Assembly: GCA_051294375.1 (NCBI GenBank)
Contig: CM119264.1
Span: forward strand, 5,417,197-5,481,196
Length of the DNA stretch: 64,000 nt
Direction: 5' to 3'
Source: Paraspadella gotoi
Taxonomy: Eukaryota; Chaetognatha
This document shows positions 36,201 through 46,917 of this stretch, piece by piece (the stretch's first letter is position 1; every line of letters starts with the position of its first letter). Under the pieces are notes generated by a model. That model had not been told where the DNA came from and ran no database searches. It worked only from the letters and a program-made list of their open reading frames with translations. Position numbers and translations under genes: made by a program.

Positions 36201-37722
36201 ATTTTGCGCATCTATTAACGGGCGTCTGCCAGTTATTGAGAATCTGGAAGAGGAAGAGTTCCTGAGGGGAAAAGTCAATGAAAGTTTCTGGATTGGTGCA
36301 GAGAGAACCGGATCTGAGTGGGAGGGCAAGTGGGTTTGGAACAAGACGTTGCCGAGCCAGAGACCAGCATCACTTGATCAAATGTTCCTGCCAATCGCGA
36401 AAGGGTTTTGGAGTGAGGATGAGACCTTCGATTCTCCCTGTGTCATCCATACAGTCAATGGAGGATGGAATACAACCGGGTGTCAAGGAAAGCGTCGGGT
36501 CATCTGTGAAGCGCAGTCGACAAACGACTTCGTGGTTAAGTCTAAAAACAAAGTTGATGAATATTTAGGCCTCGCTGACCAACCTGATTTTTGCCGAAAA
36601 AAATCCTGTTATTGGATTTCGGGACATCGAGCTTCATGGAAAATGGGAGATGAGATTTGCAAAGCGAAGGGAGGGTTTTTGGCACAGATCGGCGGACCAA
36701 AGGAGAATGAGTTTCTTGCCAAGCGGTTGGCCCATCTGGCGGGAGTTTGGGTGGGAGGGAGATGTGTTGGGAGAGGCGGAGGCGAAGGACAATGTAATTG
36801 GAGTTGGGATCAAGGCCAATATCCCATGAAACACAGCTTCACAGACTGGAATACATTCCCAGTCAATGACGTCCAGAACCGTTGCCTAATTTTTAACTCT
36901 ACCGGAAATCCTTCTCACAACTGGAAATATGACTACTGCCGCAAATGGAAAAATTTTATCTGCGAAGTATCCGAAAAATCAAGAGGCGTCTATCCCAACG
37001 TCACCAACTTGGCGATCGAAAATGTCACGAATTCGGACGACTTCGTCTCACAACCAGCCTGCGTCACTCTTTCAATCCGTCACCCGGCTATAATCATACA
37101 AACCAAAAAGTGTTTCCGCTTTGTTCAGACACAAGTGAATGCGAGGAAAGCTAAATATTTTTGCAACAAAGCATTTTCTGGCAAACTTCCGGACGGGACG
37201 GCACTGATGGCGAATGAGACGTGGTTCGTTGCCGCGGTGAAAACATTTTCAAGCAAAGCCACATGGCGGATCAATGAAATAAAAGGATATCCCAAACGTT
37301 CGTCCACTTTAACGTTAAGAGGAGGCTCTACTATTTTCGAAGGAAACGTGTTTGTGAACGGACGACCAGTTTGTGACGACAGTTGGGATTTGAACGACGC
37401 GAAGGTCGTGTGCAGAGAATTCGGTCTCGATGCCAAGGAAGCTACATACGGGTCAAGATTCGGAGGTGTCCCGGATAATTTTCGAATGGATAACGTTAAA
37501 TGCTCTGGGCAAGAATCGAGGCTGTTGTCTTGTCGGTATGATTCCGATGAAAATTGCGATGCGAGCGAAGGAGCCGGCGTCGTCTGCTATCCACGGCCCG
37601 CCGTGCCCGCGTTTAAGCTGAGTAGTTCTAGAATCGTCACTTCGTCATTGGAAGACTCGACGCCATCTTGGTTCATCTGTCAAGAACCTGACGTCGTTAA
37701 AGTAACGAATGTTGATTCTTAA
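33250..37722 (+). CDS. Type II membrane receptor: coiled stalk, C-type lectin domains and SRCR domain
   Basis: Exon 1 (33250-33433) joins in phase to a large exon from 34327. After correction for a duplicated piece around the 522-N gap it encodes about 960 residues ending in TAA at 37720. Residues 1-61 are polar and cytosolic. A membrane span follows at about 70-90 (ASILILGLTVVVLLSI), then a long Ser/Lys/Glu-rich stalk to about 414. C-type lectin domain 1 covers about 415-556 (FWIGAERTGSEWEGKWVW, ending VICE). Domain 2 covers about 583-710 (GVWVGG, WSWDQG, ending FICE). A third begins near 755 (KKCFRFV, FCNKAFSGKL, ETWFVAA) and is interrupted by a six-cysteine group A-like SRCR domain at about 824-916 (VCDDSWDLNDAKVVCREFGL, VVC). 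It resumes with WFICQ near 944. No EPN/QPD or WND calcium-sugar motif is seen, so protein or non-calcium ligands are likelier. The role is presumably cell-surface recognition. Confidence 0.85.
33434..34326 (+). other. Intron 1 of the lectin/SRCR gene
   Basis: GT-AG intron (AAAG|GTAATC to TCCTTTAAG). It contains a high-complexity, GC-richer block at about 33540-33860 that may be an old repeat, though no tRNA box B is present. Near 34055-34130 there is a local duplication of the word ATTGTCTAAAA with a GCAATTG theme. Confidence 0.7.
34422..34598 (+). other. Error-rich duplicate of the lectin gene coding sequence
   Basis: This stretch repeats 35121-35313 (CTGGCAAAGAAAACACTCTG onward) with several one- to three-base insertions and a shortened end, and it abuts the 522-N gap. 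The frame breaks in this copy after RNIF, whereas the copy after the gap is intact. It looks like a failed overlap across a gap and not like a real exon duplication. Confidence 0.8.
34599..35120. other. 522-N assembly gap in the lectin/SRCR gene
   Basis: Flanked on both sides by the same coding sequence, so the real gap may be zero or negative in length. Confidence 0.9.
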
Positions 37723-38078
37723 ATCAACGTCGATTGTAGAATACTTATATATATATAGATTTATATTTACTTATACTTTCTTATCTGTACATCGATTTGG
37801 AATTTTTGGGAGCTCAAGATTTTTTCTTTCTCGTATGCCCCTGACTCTGGCTTTTCATTCTGTTAATTAATTACTTGGAATTAAATGAATTTTAATTATT
37901 AATTGACATTTTGAATTATTTTTAGCTCTTTTGAGTGAAAAAAGACGTTTTATAGAAGAAACGTACAAAATTGGCAGAGCCACTTTTTCATAAACTTTTT
38001 TGCATATCTCCTTTTACTTTCTCGCATCAATAGCGACTAGGAAGTTTAGTTTAAACACTCGCTATCTGTATGCATCTG

Positions 38079-38113
<35 letters not shown>

Positions 38114-38970
38114 GTCTCCGTCTCTCTCTCTCTCTCTCTCATTTCCTTACTTGTTCGCTTCTATTTTCAATTCTCGTTGTTTCTCTTTTAAACTCTTTTT
38201 TTTTTCCTTTTCTTCTTCCCTGGTATTTTACCCCCTTTTATTTACCCTTGACATTTTTTCCCCTTATTTTCCATTTCTTTATATTTTGATTTTGTAATTA
38301 CGTATCCTTTTTCTCCATACATTCAATCATTTTGTTTCCATATATTATTTTCTTTTCTCACTCTTTCTCCTTTTACTTTTCCCCTTTCCCTCCTTTCCCT
38401 TTAACCCCATAACACCACCTTTTCATTTTATTTTCTTTTCCTTAATTCCCCTCTCCCCTTTTTTTCCCCATTCATTCTCATTACTTTTTATCGTTGGTCT
38501 CGTTAGAAAAAATTCCCCGAAACATTTCCCTTGACGGCGGAAATTCGGGGAAGAAATCCGACCTAAGAATTTATGATCGTCATTTTGGGGCTGACCGAAG
38601 CCAGCGTTAAATCTCCTTCTCTCTCTCTCTATTCTCTCTCTCCTCTTCTCAGTCTCTCTATCTCTCTCTCTCTCTATCTCTATCATACTCTATCGTCTCT
38701 CTATCTCACCCATTTTTTATCATCAAATATTATAAGTCAATGATGTTTAATGTTTATTTTTAAAAAATCAAACATTTAAACACAAAAATTTAATGGCGCG
38801 TTTCACCCAACTGTTCTATTAGTTAATATAAATTCCCATACGTATTTAACTCAGAAAGTGGGTAGAATTGCAATATTTTTAAACTCTCCACCTCCCTCGA
38901 CCACCACCCACTAACCACCTTACCTTCCCCCCCCCCAGCTCCAACGGCCTCAAGAATTTTTAACCTTTAG
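37723..38970. other. Gene-free spacer with CT-rich tracts
   Basis: 3' flank of the lectin gene, then T/C-rich sequence with (CT)n at about 38077-38140 and 38618-38700. A minus-strand frame near 38500-38610 (FGQPQNDDHKFLGRISS) is open but no splice-linked partner was found. Confidence 0.5.
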
Positions 38971-39149
38971 GATTCGACGAATTTTACGATTCTCCTTTGG
39001 AAATCTCAGCCGACGAACGAAAAGGCCACAGTGCGGAGCCGGATGCAGTCCCGGTTGAAGACTCGGTTGCGGAGCCGGATGAGGACCCAGTTAAAGACTC
39101 GGTTGCGGACCAAATTTCGGTCCCGGTTGCGGTCCCGTCGCGCCCGTAA
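38971..39149 (+). CDS. Terminal exon with acidic tandem repeat
   Basis: After an acceptor (TTTTTAACCTTTAG), a 58-codon frame ends in TAA at 39147. It starts FDEFYDSPLEISADERKG and contains two acidic 12-residue units ending EDSV and KDSV, each preceded by AEPD, then a Val/Pro end (VPVAVPSRP). The repeat corresponds to a tandem of about 36 bases at about 39037-39120. A stronger acceptor (a C-run then CAG at 38938) would give a different, basic frame. The acidic frame is favoured for its regular composition. Upstream exons were not found, and the lectin gene has its own stop. Confidence 0.4.
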
Positions 39150-40024
39150 TCTTTCGGGCCCCGCACCGCCGTCCCGCCTTGAAAAAATAGTCCACGCATC
39201 TCCTTCTCTTGTTAACTTTAAATCTGGTAAATTTTTGATCGTACGATTGTACGACTGTACGCGCAATCTCAACAAAGTCTTAAAAATGGGGAAGGATGGA
39301 CGGAAGCGGAAAGAAGCGCATAGAAGCGGCGAGAAGCGGTGTCTTGATTCGCTTCAGTGAAGTTAGGGAAAGTCAAACTCGTAAATCTTTTTTACACCCC
39401 CCACCCCCCGGGAGGAGAGAATTGGATTATTATTTGAAATAATTTCCGGACAGTGACGGCTTAAAAGAAACCAAACGAGGAGTCGACTTTACAATCTTAG
39501 ACAGGTAATTATTTTCATGATCTCGCAACTTCGGTATGAATTTGAAATTATGCTTTCTGACGATCGTTATTTTAACGACAATAAACTTGTTTTCATCGAG
39601 AAATAACGTAAACCAATTCTTGGAAAAAAAGCAACAATTTAATAATATCGGGTGTTTTCTTNNNNNNNNNNNNNNNNNNNNNNNNNNNNNNNNNNNNNNN
39701 NNNNNNNNNNNNNNNNNNNNNNNNNNNNNNNNNNNNNNNNNNNNNNNNNNNNNNNNNNNNNNNNNNNNNNNNNNNNNNNNNNNNNNNNNNNNNNNNNNNN
39801 NNNNNNNNTTCTCAGTCGGTGAGGTACAGTTCGAAGATTTGGAATCCAAGCTCTCTCTCTCTCTCTCACAGATCCTCTCTCTCTCTCTATTCTCTCTACA
39901 TCTCTCTCTCTCTCTCTCTCTCCTCTCTCTCTTTCAATATCTCTTCTCCCCCCTCTCTCTCTCTCTAATCCTCTCTCTCTCGTCTCTCTCATCTCTCCTC
40001 CGTCTCTTTCACTCTCTCTCTCCC

Positions 40025-40055
<31 letters not shown>

Positions 40056-40118
40056 ATTTTCCCTCTCCTTTTCCTTTTCATTACTCCTTCTCGTTTTCTT
40101 AACAGATCAACTCTTTTC
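39150..40118. other. Spacer with gap and CT-rich repeat
   Basis: No gene seen. It includes a 147-N gap (39662-39808) and interrupted (CT)n from about 39850 to 40057, just downstream of the stop of the minus-strand gene at 40119. Confidence 0.6.
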
Positions 40119-41794
40119 TCAGAAATACTTAAACTCTCCTCCCCCCACGTCCGGGGAACAAGAGGAAGAGGAGGAGCGAGAGCCTAAGGGAAGAGGAGGA
40201 GGAAGAGGAGGAACGCGAGGAGGAGATGAGGAGGAGCAGGTGGAGGAGACGAAGGAGGCGACGCCGGCGGAGACGAGATGCGCCGTCGTCATTTGAGCCA
40301 CGCCCTCTCGCGACGCCGCTACGGGCGACGCCCCCGACGAACCGAACGCCATCGACGCCGGCACCGCTTCGTCGACCACGCCCATCGCGGATGGCGTCAA
40401 GCGAGAGAGAAAAGTCTTTCCGGCGCGTTCGGCGGCGTCGTTGACGTAATCCCGTTGACGCTCGTCGTTGACGTACTCGTTTTCGGCGCCGTCGCCCGTG
40501 ACGCGAACGCCCGGCGTCTCTCCAGCCCCGGCGCCACCCGCCGCCAGCTGGTAGTGATGCTGGTCCAGCAGCTGCAGCTGGAGAACGTCGTAATCCGCGG
40601 CGGCGCCGCTGAGTCGCTGCTGCTGGTGCTGTTGGTGCTGCTGGTGCTGCTGGTGCTGCTGTTGGTGATGATGATGCAAGGCATCGCTGAGGTGTTGCTG
40701 TTGCAAAGCGGCGCCGATCTGCTGTTGCTGCTGCTGTTGTTGATGCTGCAGCGCTAGGGCGGCGACGCCATAGGAGGCCCGGGCGACGTCGTAGTTAATG
40801 TCGCAGCGGAAATCCGGCGTCGGCGTCGCGGCGTCATAGTGCCGGAGATCGGCGTCGAATTGGGAAGTGGGGATCAAATCTGGAAGGCGGTGGGGATTGG
40901 GAAATGAGTCGTGGGGATATCAAGGTAGTGAAAGAAGAGAGAAGTGGTGATTTAAATTTGGGAACACAGGAATTTTAAATTGGGGGACAGGAAAGGGTGT
41001 TGGGGACGGGGAAGAGATCTGGAGATCATAAAAGTAATGAGGACGGGGATATGGGGAAAAATCTAAAAGCAACAACAATAACAACAACAACAACAACGGA
41101 TTTTTACCCAAGTCCGTCGTCCTCAAAGGCTGAGAATGAATCGAGGCTGAAGTCGATGCCGGGTGAAGTACGAAAGAGGGATACTGCAGAGGATGCGGGA
41201 TGGTCGAAATACCCTAAAGGAGAATGGAGCATTTTAAGATTTATATATAAATACCCTGACGGGGAATGAAGCATTTAAAAATATACTGATAAGGATGGGG
41301 GATGGTCGAAATGCCCTGAAGGAGAAAGCGATAAAATTTAAAAAATAAGGAATGGATAAGAGATAAGAAAGGATAATAGAGTGATTTAGTATATGCTGCA
41401 ATGCTGTATTGTAGAAATATTGTGAGAGAAAAATAGAATGCCGTGAAGGAAAAAAAAAAGAATCCAGACGTATGCTCCAAAGGATTATGGATATCCCCAA
41501 CGCATCGGGACCCGATGACCGACTCACTGGGTGATCCGCGCTACTTTCCGCCGCGTAGACAGAAGACTCCGCCAGACCCTGTATTCCTCCGCCGTCGTGG
41601 ATCGAAGCGCCTTCCGATAAACTTGATCCTTTTTTTCAGTTTTAAAAACACACCATTGGTGGTATTTTATTGGTTCGAGTCTTGGGTATCAACATCATTT
41701 TTGTGGCAGGACAGTATGAAGGAATGGGTTGTAATTCAGGGCGGATGAAAATAAAATATATAGAGAGAGAGAGAGGAAAGAGAGAAGTATGAGA

Positions 41795-41864
<70 letters not shown>

Positions 41865-42615
41865 TGAAAGAGAAAGAATAAAAGTATTAACGAGAGACAA
41901 GAAGGGGAGGATAAAATTGACCCACACATACAAAGGCTCTTGAAACGGCGTGGAGCGAGTGGAACCCTTTTGGTTGTTCACCCAAAAGAAATTTCCAAGT
42001 TGGACAAAAATCCTCTAAGAACTAATACCGGGAGGACGTCTTTTACATCCCCGTGAACAAGATTGAAGGTGCCACGATTATTGGGTCATTTCATGCAGCG
42101 TTTATGTCCGGTGTAGCCCCTCTCGTGCTGGCGATCGATCTCACGTTTGATACATCCATCAACTCAATCTTCCATTGTGAAGGCACTACTCTAGGCTGAT
42201 CGCAGAAAATAGGCCAGATAAATCCAGCTCGCATTCGTAAATGGCGATTCCATTATTTTTCTAATTCCAGTTTTATAATTATCCACGTTTTTATATTTTT
42301 AATCGTGCGCTGTTTTTATTTATGTCCAAACACAGTCAGCACTTTTTTATGCGTTTCGCGCACTTGTTCGTTTATACTTGCAATTTATCTTCGCAGACCG
42401 CTATTTTCCGGTAGTTTTTATTTTTATTATACTTTTTGCACGATCGAAATCAGTGAATTCCGAAATACAGTTTTTTTTTTTTTTAAAGTTTTTTCCAGTC
42501 AGGCCCGTAGCACGACGTGGTGGTGGTNNNNNNNNNNNNNNNNNNNNNNNNNGTGCCCATATCTCAACCCCTCTAGCTCTCTCTCTCTCTCTCTCTCATC
42601 TCTCTCTTCTCTCTC

Positions 42616-42655
<40 letters not shown>

Positions 42656-43822
42656 ACTTTACTTTTTTTCCCTCGGGTTTTACTCTCTTCCCTAAATTTT
42701 TCCATTAGCCCCTCTCGTAAAAAAAAGTAGATCCTCCGAAGCACTTATTCATTTTATCCTCTTTCGCATTATCATCGTTCCTCCCCTCCTCTTCTTTCTC
42801 TCTCTCTCTCTCTCTCTTCCTCTCTCTCTCTACTCTCTCTCTCTCTCTCTCTCTCCTCTCAAATTTCCATATTCTTTTTTTTCCTTCCCGGCTCTGAGCC
42901 TCTCATCCATCTTTTCCCCTTCTTTTCTCATCTTTCACCGGATGTTGAGCGACTTGTCTTTTGTCTCCACAAACTTACTCCCCATTCTCCTTCCCCCCCC
43001 ACCCCCTCTTCCTGTCCATTAAAAAACTCATTTCTCGACATGAGAAAGTGTAGTAACTAGCTATTCCATTTTATTAAAATATTACTTCACATCGGCGGAC
43101 TCTGCAAGGATTTGGAAAATCAATTGTCAGTGGTGTAATTGATTACGTGTGAATTTGAATACTGATTTCAAAGTCGGCAAGGCTCCTTAAATAGTTTTCG
43201 TTTCTGCGAATACAAAAAGTACATATGCAATGTATATCATATAAAGTAAATATTGCACAATTTCTCTGTCCGACCTGGAACGGACCAATCTGCCTGGTGA
43301 GAAGCCTAACGTTGACTTTCTGTACGAGATAACAAATTTGCCTCGTGAGATAGTCACCGATATCTAACGCCAACAACGCCAACGCCAAATCGACGCGCAA
43401 AGCAGAACGCCTCGCGACGTAAGCGGCGTTCTCCCCCGCGGCGCGACCTTCCCGCTGGCGGCGCCACTAATCTCGATCCAATTTCGATCGGAAGTCGAAT
43501 TTGGGAGAGAATCTCTTTTTCTGCTCGACGGATTCGCGAATTATCGAATTAGCGAGGAACGAGGTTTTAGCCTCGTTTTGGCGTCGCGTGAGTCGGGCGC
43601 GGAGTCGGCGCCTCGCTGGGCGTTGGCGCCTCGGTGGGCGTGGTGGTTGGTGAGCGTCGTTTCATTGGTGAGCTTGTTTGATTTCTGGTTGTGAAATTTT
43701 GGCTGCGTGACTGTTGAAATAAACTTCGATCAACGAGGGATGAGACAAAATATAAGACCCAAATTGGTCAGACCCATGGATTCACATCGCCTTCGGACGG
43801 AAAGAGAGAGAGAGAGGAGGAG

Positions 43823-43916
<94 letters not shown>

Positions 43917-44250
43917 TTGAATATTAAATATTGAACAATTAGGAGTAGAGCTTTAGGCCAGTTTTCAAAACTACCTCAAAAGTACTTTTATCAAATAGAA
44001 TTTAGCACGATCCTGTTACCTGTTAAAACAATTAATTATACTTCTACTACTTTTTTGTACTTCAATTTTACTTTTCAACTATTCTATCAAGATTACAACG
44101 GGTCATATTAACTTAACTGTTAGTTATACTAAGCTTCTATAATCACTTTCAAGTTACATGACGAATGGACTCTTTCTAAATGTACAGGTAAACAGATTGT
44201 TTTTGTTAGAAAGCCCGATGCCCAAGCCGCAACAAAGAGAGAGAGAGAGT

Positions 44251-44321
<71 letters not shown>

Positions 44322-44398
44322 TTGTTAGCCAGCGCTTCTAAATCATTAGTTTCTACGTCGCTCTTGATTTTCAACGACAGCGGCGACGTTGACGACGT

Positions 44399-44431
<33 letters not shown>

Positions 44432-46917
44432 TTGGTCTTTGCGATGGTGCATTTGAGAACGCTTGACTCTGAGTTGGGCAACGCACGTCAATTTGATCCA
44501 CTTCCGGTCAATAAACTTTGGACCTTTCATCAAAAATGGTGTTTGTGTCTTCTTTTTTGTCAACGATGATAGTCAATAAGATGAAACTAGGGTAAATATC
44601 ACGACGAGGACGACGACGAAAACGACGACGACGATTGCAAGGACGACGACGACAACGACGACCACTACGACGTCGACGAGGAAGACATCAACAACTGAAG
44701 CTCTCACCTTTATGTTGTCGTTTATTTCCTCCTCGCATCATGGTGCCGAGATGAAAGATTGGGTTGCCCCGAGATCGCTGTTGGCTCGACGAGACAGGAC
44801 GGCCGCCGCCGCCGCCGCCGCCCCCGCCCCCCGGCATCAAGGTGGAACGCCCGAAGAGATTGGCGGCGCCGCTGCCCGTGAGTCCGCCGCCGCTCTGGCG
44901 GGGAAATGAGCGAAAGGAGATCAAGATTGAGCGGGACAAAGTTATTGAGAGACAAAGAGGGGCAAAGACATTGTAAAAGTGGATGACATAAACTAATGCA
45001 AAGGATTTTACAATGAGAGAAATGAATTTTGCAAACTCTTATTTCTCTGTTTTTTTATTTCAGTCGCTCACTCTCTCCCGTAATTCAATCGAGATTTAAT
45101 CTATAAATATATTGTACAGTACAGTGATACAAAATAAATATGAGGGACGAATTTAAACTTTCAAAAAATTACAGGGGAACAGACAGAAAAAAAAATAGCG
45201 TAAAGAATCCACTTTTCTTTCGGCGAGAACCCCTTGACATTTATTATGGAAAAGTTCAGCCTCTCGTTCCACCCCCAAAGACGCCCCCGTCTCTCTNNNN
45301 NNNNNNNNNNNNNNNNNNNNNNNNNNNNNNNNNNNNNNNNNNNNNNNNNNNNNNNNNNNNNNNNNNNNNNNNNNNNNNNNNNNNNNNNNNNNNNNNNNNN
45401 NNNNNNNNNNNNNNNNNNNNNNNNNNNNNNNNNNNNNNNNNNNNNNNNNNNNNNNNNNNNNNNNNNNNNNNNNNNNNNNNNNNNNNNNNNNNNNNNNNNN
45501 NNNNNNNNNNNNNNNNNNNNNNNNNNNNNNNNNNNNNNNNNNNNNNNNNNNNNNNNNNNNNNNNNNNNNNNNNNNNNNNNNNNNNNNNNNNNNNNNNNNN
45601 NNNNNNNNNNNNNNNNNNNNNNNNNNNNNNNNNNNNNNNNNNNNNNNNNNNNNNNNTATACTCATCCGCCTCCTCCTCTTCCTCCTCCTCCTCGGTAGGA
45701 AAGGGAAACATAATTCTTAAATCTTACCAAGGGTCTTCGCACGGTTCCGAAGATGGATGGTTTGGTTTGGGATGGAATTCCAATTATCACACCTGAAAGA
45801 CGAAAACGATCGATTAAACTCTCTCTCTCTCCCTCTTACCCATCTTCCTCTTCCTCTTCCTCTCTCCTTCTCTATCTCTCTCTCCCTCTCGGTCTCCACG
45901 ATGCCACCATGTGAACTCGTAGCGAGGTTTGTTTGGGTCGACGGATAATTTTACTTTCGAGGGTATGTACTCNNNNNNNNNNAAAATCCCTCTCAGAAAA
46001 GGGATTAGGAGGGAAGCTTCCCCTTCACTGGCTTCCATCATATGCTCTTCAATTTTTTCTTTCTTTTCTTTTTTTTTTTTTGCTTCGCAAAGTAGAAAAT
46101 AAAAGTCTGCGACAAAACTGCCTTCTCACTTCCCTCACAGTTACCTGCGTGAAACCGAACTTAATCCTTCACAGTTTTCGGCGAACCAATCTAAAAGTTT
46201 TAGTCAGTCATCATAAGTTGCTTCAACAAGCTTTGACTTAAGATTTTTATCATCCTAGATTTACGTGACAGCTACTTTTTGCTACATTTTATTTCTGTAC
46301 TGTTAAACGATGTAGTAAATGTTTCTGTCGTATTGAAATATAACTTCCGTTTTTTCCCCAGCACTTTAAATCTTTTTTTTTTCCTCAATTTGGCTCCATA
46401 ACTGTAACCCAGTTTTTCCCGACTCAAAATTCTGATAACATCTCCCGGTTTCTCCATTAACTTCGCCGCTTTAAATCGTCCCTTCCTTTTTCCGCATCCA
46501 CCTACCCGAGTCCCTGCTCCCGTTGATGTATCCCCCGCTCCTGTCGACGACCGACTCCAGCGCCGGGTTCCTGGAGCCGTCGAGGGTGACGTGGCTGTCG
46601 AGGGTGGAGCCTTCGGCGCTCCCTGGGCTGAGGGCGCAGGAGGAGGGACAGTCTTTGAACTCCCAGAAGTAGGTGGTGGAAGGGAGGACGCTGGAGACGG
46701 AGAGCGGGGCGTCGACGGGGTCCTTGGGGATGTTAAGCGGTGGGGAAAGAGAAGAGATCCTATTTTTCGCGACTTTGACTACATAATCAGTCAATCCAAT
46801 CACCCAACCAACCCTCCCACTCAATCGAACCATCCGAATTCTATCCTGCCAACCGATCAATCATCACCTGTCCTCCGAACTTCGCATCTGATTGGCTGCT
46901 CCGTCCGCCGCCGCCAT
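40119..46917 (-). CDS. Disordered Gly-rich, Gln/His-rich protein (multi-exon, model incomplete)
   Basis: The 5' part is phase-consistent: 46868-46917 (start ATG at 46917, MAAADGAANQM), 46506-46759, 45728-45792 and 44708-44894. It encodes Ser/Pro-rich sequence (SSLSPPLNIPKDP, TTYFWEFKDCPSSC), then SIFGTVRRPLSGGGLTGSG, a run of ten Gly, and NKRQHK. A likely fifth exon starts at 44523 (FIDRKWIKLTC) and has a Ser run. The 3' end is exon 41108-41146 joined to 40119-40879, a 253-codon block with Gln and His runs (HQQQQQQQQ), VASFVSSTCSSSS and final GEFKYF. A block at 41503-41619 is a possible exon between. The middle is unresolved, and it is possible that two genes are involved. There is no signal peptide or membrane span. 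The composition suggests a nuclear regulatory or scaffold protein, but no domain is recognised. Confidence 0.55.
40625..40755 (-). repeat. CAG/CAC repeat coding for Gln/His runs
   Basis: Read on the minus strand, CAG, CAA and CAC codons give a run of eight Gln, a run of four His and several QQH units within the terminal exon. Mixed CAG/CAA codons suggest the tract is kept at protein level. Confidence 0.7.
41761..41866. repeat. (GA)n microsatellite, interrupted
   Basis: GA repeat with a few AAG breaks inside an intron of the minus-strand gene. Confidence 0.9.
42026..42199 (+). pseudogene. Short open frame, possible transposon-derived relic
   Basis: 57 sense codons between a stop and TGA with ordinary amino-acid usage: REDVFYIPVNKIEGATIIGS, VAPLVLAIDLTFDTS and FHCEGTTLG. 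The word VLAIDLTFDTS loosely recalls the region around the catalytic Asp in MULE-type transposases (xDxTF). There is no start codon and no continuation. It lies on the plus strand inside an intron of the minus-strand gene. The family assignment is only a guess. Confidence 0.25.
42528..42552. other. 25-N gap
   Basis: Exactly 25 Ns, flanked by CT-rich sequence on the right. Confidence 0.95.
42576..42858. repeat. Two (CT)n tracts
   Basis: Interrupted CT dinucleotide runs at about 42576-42653 and 42797-42858. Confidence 0.9.
43380..43690. other. CpG-rich block of unknown role
   Basis: Rich in GGCGCC and GCGCC words, with the inverted pair GAGGTTTTAGCCTCG. On the minus strand a small frame starting with ATG at 43665 encodes about 33 residues with two APTP-type units and ends in TAA. 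The block could be an internal promoter, a small frame, or an exon whose partners I did not find. Confidence 0.3.
43801..43915. repeat. (GA)n microsatellite
   Basis: Nearly uninterrupted GA run with a few GG interruptions. Confidence 0.95.
45297..45656. other. 360-N assembly gap
   Basis: Lies in the intron between the exons at 45728 and 44894 of the minus-strand gene. Confidence 0.95.
45973..45982. other. 10-N gap
   Basis: Ten unknown bases in the intron between 46506 and 45792. Confidence 0.95.

Noticed and set aside
43143-43400. Leu-rich minus-strand frame and an overlapping plus-strand frame ending near 43363
   Set aside because: Both are open but neither has convincing splice sites or a linked exon, so no strand can be chosen.
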